A DNA stretch of 64,000 bases, taken from NCBI GenBank assembly GCA_022393335.1, contig JAJEKB010020696.1, positions 393,384 through 457,383 on the forward strand, read 5' to 3'. The position numbers were made by a program, and so were the translations under genes. The notes under the pieces were generated by a model. It did no database searches. It had not been told where the DNA came from and saw only the letters and a program-made list of their open reading frames with translations. The DNA comes from Macrotrachela quadricornifera. Taxonomy: Eukaryota; Rotifera; Eurotatoria; Philodinida; Philodinidae. Numbering within the stretch: the stretch's first letter is position 1; every line of letters begins with the position of its first letter. Shown one piece after another: positions 59,616 through 64,000 of this stretch.

Positions 59616-59811
59616 TCCTCTCATTCCATCACTCTCAAAATTGTTTCATATAGATAAATCTACCATTCGAGAATTTTCTTTTTTTTCGTTCATTTAGTCT
59701 TTCTTCTTGTATTTACATCTTTTATTTCCTTCGTCTTTTCGTTCTTATAGCTCGTCCATAAGATGACCTATTTTCATTTATCCTTCTTTACTGTACGCGG
59801 TAATAATATAC

Positions 59812-61423
59812 ATGGAAAACATGATACAACCTGCATCATCATTAACACCTGAACTTGTATTTATTAACAGTAATAAAAATAAACGGCTTGTTGCAATTAA
59901 TGGTTATATCTATATTCGAAATAAGTCAACGCCGAAGGTGTCTTATTGGACATGCCTTGAGAAAACATGCTCAGTAGGTGTTCATCTTGATTCTCAAGAT
60001 CAATTTATTAAATTTACTAAAGTTGAACATAATCATCTTCCCATGTCTGAACGAATAGAAATTCGAAAAATGATGACAGAAGTAAAAGCTCGGGTCAATA
60101 CTGAAACAACAGCAATTGGTCAAATTTATCAAGAGGAGCTTGTGAAAGCTAAATTATCAAAATCAGCTCTTGCTATTGTTGCTACAGCTAGAAAAGCTAG
60201 TAAGTGTAATTTTTTTTGTTTAAATAGTTTTGATAATATTTTTTTCTAGATTCTGCACTTAATCAAAAGCGTCGTAAAACAACACCTATTATTCCTGCTT
60301 CTATTGACTTCGATATTCCATCACAATATAAAACAACAACAGCTGGTGAACGATATTTATTAGCTGATCGAATTCAACGTTGTGAAGGAGAAATCGTCCA
60401 ACGAATTCTTGTCTTCGCTACTGATGAACAACTTCGTACTCTCGTTACAAGTTCTCATATTTTGATGGATGGTACCTTTGATTCAGCTCCTTCTGATTTT
60501 CATCAGATTTATTCAATTCATACACTCAAAAATGACCATAGTAAGTTATTTTTTTTAATCTGTTGTAACCATTCATATTCCATTTCGTCATGTAGGTTTT
60601 GTGTGTGTCATTGCTCTACTTGGTGGAAAATCTGCACTTATATACAAAGAGTTATTCTCCATTCTTACTAAACATGCTAATCGACTGGGGCTTACATTTC
60701 GGCCAGCAAAAATCACATCGGATTTTGAAGCTGCTCTTATTAAAACGGTGGCCGATGAGGTAAGTTTACTTTTATTTCTTTCTATTTAATGTTTCTCGTA
60801 ATCTATAGATGTCTAACTCACGTCATATTGGATGTCATTTTCATTTCGTTAATGCGATTTATCGACAAATGCAACGACTTGAACTTACCACAGCTTATCG
60901 TAATGATGAATCTGTTCGTTTAGTCGTACGAAAACTTATGGCATTAGCACTTGTTCCATTTGAAACAATTGAATGTGCTTTTAAATTAATTGCAAGTGAA
61001 GCTCCAAGTTCAATAAAGCCATTAATTGAATATTTTAATGCATATTGGATGACAAAGATGAAATGGACTTTATGGAATGTTTCGGATGTGGAAATAAAAA
61101 CTAACAATATTGTTGAAGGTTAGTTTCTTTATTTTATTTTGTCCAATTTATTTTATTACGTAGGTTGGAATCATCATTTTAATCGTCTAGTTACTAGGTG
61201 CTATCCAAATGTATGGACTTTATTTGATTCTCTTCGAAAAGAAGAAGTTGCTGTTCGTCAACAAATGCTCAAAATGATTATGGGTGGAAAGAAAATCAAA
61301 AACAAAAAAAATATTGAACTTCAAGAAAAAATTTGCTCAAGTCGATCGCTCTTTTATCAAAATCAAATAACTCTTCCTGAACTTCTAACAAGACTTTCTT
61401 TATTAATTGGGACAAGCAAATGA
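59812..61423 (+). CDS. MULE transposase with FLYWCH-type zinc finger, five exons, apparently intact
   Basis: Transposase expected to bind the element's ends and cut and paste it. Exons 59812-60199, 60250-60540, 60596-60759, 60809-61118 and 61164-61423 join at GT-AG sites in frame, giving 470 aa. Residues about 20-76 form a FLYWCH-type finger (C48, C53, H73, H75; GYIYIRNK, YWTC, EHNH). The MULE catalytic triad is complete: Asp203 in MDGTFDSAP, Asp269 in TSDFEAAL and Glu384 in NNIVEGWNHHFNRL. The conserved GCHFHFVNAIYR motif is at about 289-300. No stop or frameshift. AATAAA at 61483-61488. It is the only transposase gene in the window without a visible lesion. It may still be active; that is inference. 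Confidence 0.9.
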
Positions 61424-61544
61424 TCCTCCTGTTCAATTTTTATTAAATTTGTATCTCGTTATTTAATTCTCCTGTATTATTGAATAAAGTTTCATAAACA
61501 AATGCATTTTGATTGTCGTATCGATATCTTACACTCTAAATAAA

Positions 61545-61705
61545 TCGAAACTTTATTTTTCGTGATACTGATTTTTCGTGATTTTAGTTTTCATAAAAGA
61601 CGCTTTTCGTAATTCCAATTTTTCGAAATTTTATTTTTTCGAAATTTCTTTTTTCGACTTTATTTTTTCGATTAACTTTTTTCGAGATTTTTTTCTTCGG
61701 TCTTT
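61545..61705 (-). repeat. TTTCGA-rich right terminal array of the MULE
   Basis: Units of TTTTTCGAAATT and TTTTTTCGACTT repeat through this segment, the inverted partner of 59400-59615. Confidence 0.8.
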
Positions 61706-61716
61706 TTACATCATAC

Positions 61717-61890
61717 CGGTTCCGCGACCCCTAAAACCTTTGGTCAAACTTTATAAAAAAATCATTATTTTTCTAAAAAAGTAGCTTTTACTAGAAAAGT
61801 AGCATTTATTATAAAAAAAAATTTTACAAAATATCAAAAAACTAATAGTGCTATTCGATTCATCGACCCCCAAAACCCTTTGAGAACATT
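61717..61890 (+). repeat. direct repeat units flanking the MULE (right)
   Basis: GGTTCCGCGACCCCTAAAAC with CTTTGGTCAAACTTT (61718-61752) is the second half of the unit cut by the transposon. A further whole unit starts at 61841 (ACTAATAGTGCTATTCGATT, then CGACCCCCAAAACC). Confidence 0.75.
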
Positions 61891-62084
61891 TTTAGTAGCT
61901 ATCACATTCTAGTATCATCGATATAATCGTTGCTGCTTTCTGATTGGTTAGAACAGACGGACAAACTTTATGGAATTTTACGGCCGTATAACCCTTTCAT
62001 TCAGAAAAGGGAATAACATCATTATTATATTATTGTTATTACAAGAATATATTCTTTGCTATCATAGTTCCCGATTATTTTTAA

Positions 62085-62392
62085 AAGTGGGAGGGGCTAA
62101 AATTTGGCAGAAAGGCCAGAAATTTTGCCAGAAAATGCTATCATATGGTTTTCTGCCACATATCAAGTAGAAAATACTGCACTTATGCATTTTCTGCAAG
62201 ATTTTGCTGACAGAAAGTGTTTTAATTGGACTTTCTGTCAGAAAATCAAGAGAAAGAGCTTAAAATTTTGGATTTTGTGCTCAATTACCAGAAAAATTCA
62301 AAAATTTTAGCAGAAAGTTTTAAAAATTTTGACAGAAAGTCAAACATGTTTTCAAATTTTGGGGGGTGCTGGACCCCCCAGCCCCTCCCCCC
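62085..62392. mobile_element. ~300-bp element with G/C-rich inverted ends
   Basis: GTGGGAGGGGCTAAAATTT (from 62087) at the left and GGGGTGCTGGACCCCCCAG then CCCCTCCCCCC at the right form short inverted ends. The interior repeats a TTTTGNCAGAAAGT motif many times (62104-62340). MITE-like; not assigned to a superfamily. Confidence 0.55.
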
Positions 62393-62584
62393 TGATCGGT
62401 AAGCCTGTTTGGTATATCCCCTTTATCTTATTATTACATATACATCAACAGCTTCATAACTCATTATTTATGTAAGCTTATGATTTTCTTATATGCTATA
62501 GCTCAAAACCCTACTATATCATCCCTGCACGAAATCAAGAGCTAACATTGTGAAACTCTTTTATAATATTATCCATTTTACTTA

Positions 62585-62690
62585 ACTAAAAGTGATTAGA
62601 TTTGGTCACTGTTTGATTAGAAGTGATTAGTATTGATTAAGAGTGATTAGCAGTGATCGGCGGTGATTAGCAGATTCCTAATCAGCTGTT
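62585..62690 (+). repeat. ~11-bp minisatellite (AGTGATTAGN)
   Basis: AGTGATTAG recurs five to six times with one- to four-base spacers (62592-62675), ending in a CTAATCAGCTG inverted unit. Confidence 0.7.
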
Positions 62691-63597
62691 TCCCTCTTGA
62701 GAACAGGCATCTTAGAAGTATATCCGGAGTGATTGAAATTCTCCATCGGCAAACTTCGAAATTTGCTATGTTGTCTAGGATTTCTTAACCTCGAAAACGT
62801 TTAGGTGAAACTGCATTAAATTTGGTTATGCTTTGCTAGATGAGTCGTTTTTATAAGACGTTAGAAATATCTCAATATCAGTTACCATTGCTAAGTAACG
62901 GGTAACGGACCGTTACCACTGACTTAGTAACGTAACAGTAACTTCCCTCTCCTAGTATTTTATGTTTAACGCACCTGATGCTATTTCAAATGGGGCTCAC
63001 AACAACAATGTTCGTAGTGTTTTTTGTCCTCTATCAAATGGTATATGAACCCACATTGTCGGACTTATGATGAAAAAAATATCGGTTAAAAACTAAAGTC
63101 GGTTAAAAAGTGCATATTTATCTATACTGATCCTTAGTGGCCAAAATTGTTAGGCCTGGATCTTGTGAAGGGAACACTTTCAAAATGAGTTATTTTGGTT
63201 TTCGTAGTTTCATAATATGCTCTATCGATTTAATATAGAGAGAGAAAAAAATAAATTTTGATACGTTCTGACGATGGTCGATTTTCTCATGGACCCTCTC
63301 TTAAGTAGTTTTTTCTTAAATACTTTAATATTTGTAGCTTTTCTCATTGTACCCTTTTTACTGTGCCTAAAATTTTGCAGAGCTCTAAAAAGTGTTTTAG
63401 TATTATTGATAAATAAGATGAAACGTGTCGGCGAAATAATCAAAATTTATTGTTTAATTTTATGAAAGCACAAGAATTTCGAACATCAATTAAAGTCGAT
63501 AAAAACCGTTCGTTGAAAAGAAAAAATTTCTAAATTAGCAAATTGATTTGTTTTTAAAAATCGCGCAGGTCAGTTTGTTTTTAAATTTGTAGTGGAT
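62691..63597. other. gene-free stretch
   Basis: Includes short GTAACGG/CCGTTAC inverted motifs at 62898-62940. Two opposed short frames at 63222-63465 overlap and are not called. Confidence 0.4.
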
Positions 63598-64000
63598 CTA
63601 ATGGATCTCCCTTTTTACAATACGATTGTGATTACGACGCCCTCGATTGTGACCCGGGTTTCGCTGACGTTGTTGGTGTTGCATTGCCCTTATGTGCGGA
63701 TAGAACAGACCACCGGGCCTAGGGAAATTATGATTGACAGGATGATTAGGACGATCGTGGGAAACAGAATTGATAGAGCGTTTTTGTAACTGAGAATTTT
63801 GTGCATTCTCGTTCTTTATTTTGAATGATTGTAAAAGGGTGATAGAAAACGCACCTAAGACCGCAAAGATGCTATACAGGACATTAAACGTTAAACGTGT
63901 ACATCCGTGGGCGACTGCCAAAATAAGAACTATCATTATAAGACAGCCAATATTCGCGATTATTAGTATAAGTGTTTGAATGACCTGAGTATTTGAAGGC
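63598..64000 (-). CDS. partial ORF: hydrophobic N-part and basic Arg/Asn/His-rich tail
   Basis: On the minus strand the frame is open from the window edge to the TAA region at 63598, at least 133 codons with the start missing. The first internal ATG is at 63936. Two hydrophobic segments (TLILIIANIGCLIMIVLIL and LYSIFAVLGAFSITLL) precede a strongly basic tail rich in Arg, Asn, His and Gln (QQRQRNPGHNRGRRNHNR). The base composition is richer in GC than most of the window. A membrane protein with an RNA- or DNA-binding tail is possible; the family is not recognised. Confidence 0.4.
   Translation of the reverse strand, partial: PSNTQVIQTLILIIANIGCLIMIVLILAVAHGCTRLTFNVLYSIFAVLGAFSITLLQSFKIKNENAQNSQLQKRSINSVSHDRPNHPVNHNFPRPGGLFYPHIRAMQHQQRQRNPGHNRGRRNHNRIVKREIH

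Larger units (their letters stand above)
59373..61727 (+). mobile_element. apparently intact MULE (Mutator-like element) with target-site duplication
   Basis: The element (about 59384-61716, 2.3 kb) is bounded by CGGTTCCGCGA on both sides (59373-59383 and 61717-61727). This 10-11 bp duplication is the size expected of Mutator-like elements. The ends are inverted copies: ATTGCTGTAAAAA on the left against GTATGATGTAAAAA read inward from the right. Each end then runs into about 200 bp of short TTTCGAAA-type units (59400-59610 and 61545-61705), so long terminal inverted repeats are built from a simple palindromic motif. It carries one transposase gene with all catalytic residues. Confidence 0.88.

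Noticed and set aside
63222..63465. Opposed ORFs of about 65-70 codons
   Set aside because: They overlap on opposite strands, and hydrophobic composition follows from the T-rich sequence.

Overview
The window is eukaryotic DNA. It is very AT-rich, its genes have canonical GT-AG introns (mostly about 50-70 bp, a few of 290-500 bp), and AATAAA or ATTAAA signals follow several stop codons. The gene content is animal: a FAAH2-type amidase, a MAM-domain surface protein, two rhodopsin-like GPCRs and a nuclear receptor. Mixed with these are genes of fungal or bacterial type (an RTA1 family protein, a single-exon sulfotransferase, a decayed SABATH-type methyltransferase) and many kinds of DNA transposon. 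That combination is what I would expect of a bdelloid rotifer such as Rotaria or Adineta. The organism is an inference; no diagnostic marker is present. Three runs of N (6390-6399, 19819-19828, 53580-53979) show a draft assembly.

Layout. 1-4 kb holds a complete six-exon FAAH2-like gene on the plus strand. 4-15 kb has no intact gene: two mariner relics, a 17-bp minisatellite, a degenerate ~40-bp tandem array in two blocks, dispersed repeats with TATA-like boxes, an inverted repeat and a 772-bp MITE with flanking GATAT repeats. 16-17.3 kb is the sulfotransferase. 17-26 kb is a transposon graveyard: two piggyBac C-terminal fragments, a 175-bp tandem repeat, a tRNA-like element and a nearly full-length but broken DDE/SWIM transposase gene. 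27-29 kb is the MAM gene. 31.4-33.7 kb is a secreted, two-coiled-coil protein with a hydrophobic middle and a furin-like site, probably of the alpha-helical pore-former type. A SABATH methyltransferase pseudogene and a MITE follow. 39.7-40.8 kb is a GPCR, 42.2-43.7 kb the RTA1 gene with a 5' exon recovered here, and 44.8-46.7 kb a six-exon nuclear receptor on the minus strand. 49.4-50.6 kb is a large foldback. 51.9-53.1 kb is a dead MULE. 53.5-54.5 kb is a TA-flanked element around a gap. 55.6-56.5 kb is a GPCR split by one TGA. 59.4-61.7 kb is an apparently intact MULE with a target-site duplication. A partial basic/hydrophobic ORF runs off the right edge.

The host genes do not form an operon or a visible pathway. 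The common theme is cell surface and sensing (GPCRs, MAM protein, nuclear receptor), plus lipid or small-molecule chemistry (FAAH2, RTA1, sulfotransferase, SABATH relic), in a transposon-rich neighbourhood. The mixture of foreign-type genes and transposons resembles what has been described for bdelloid subtelomeric regions; no telomeric repeat is seen.
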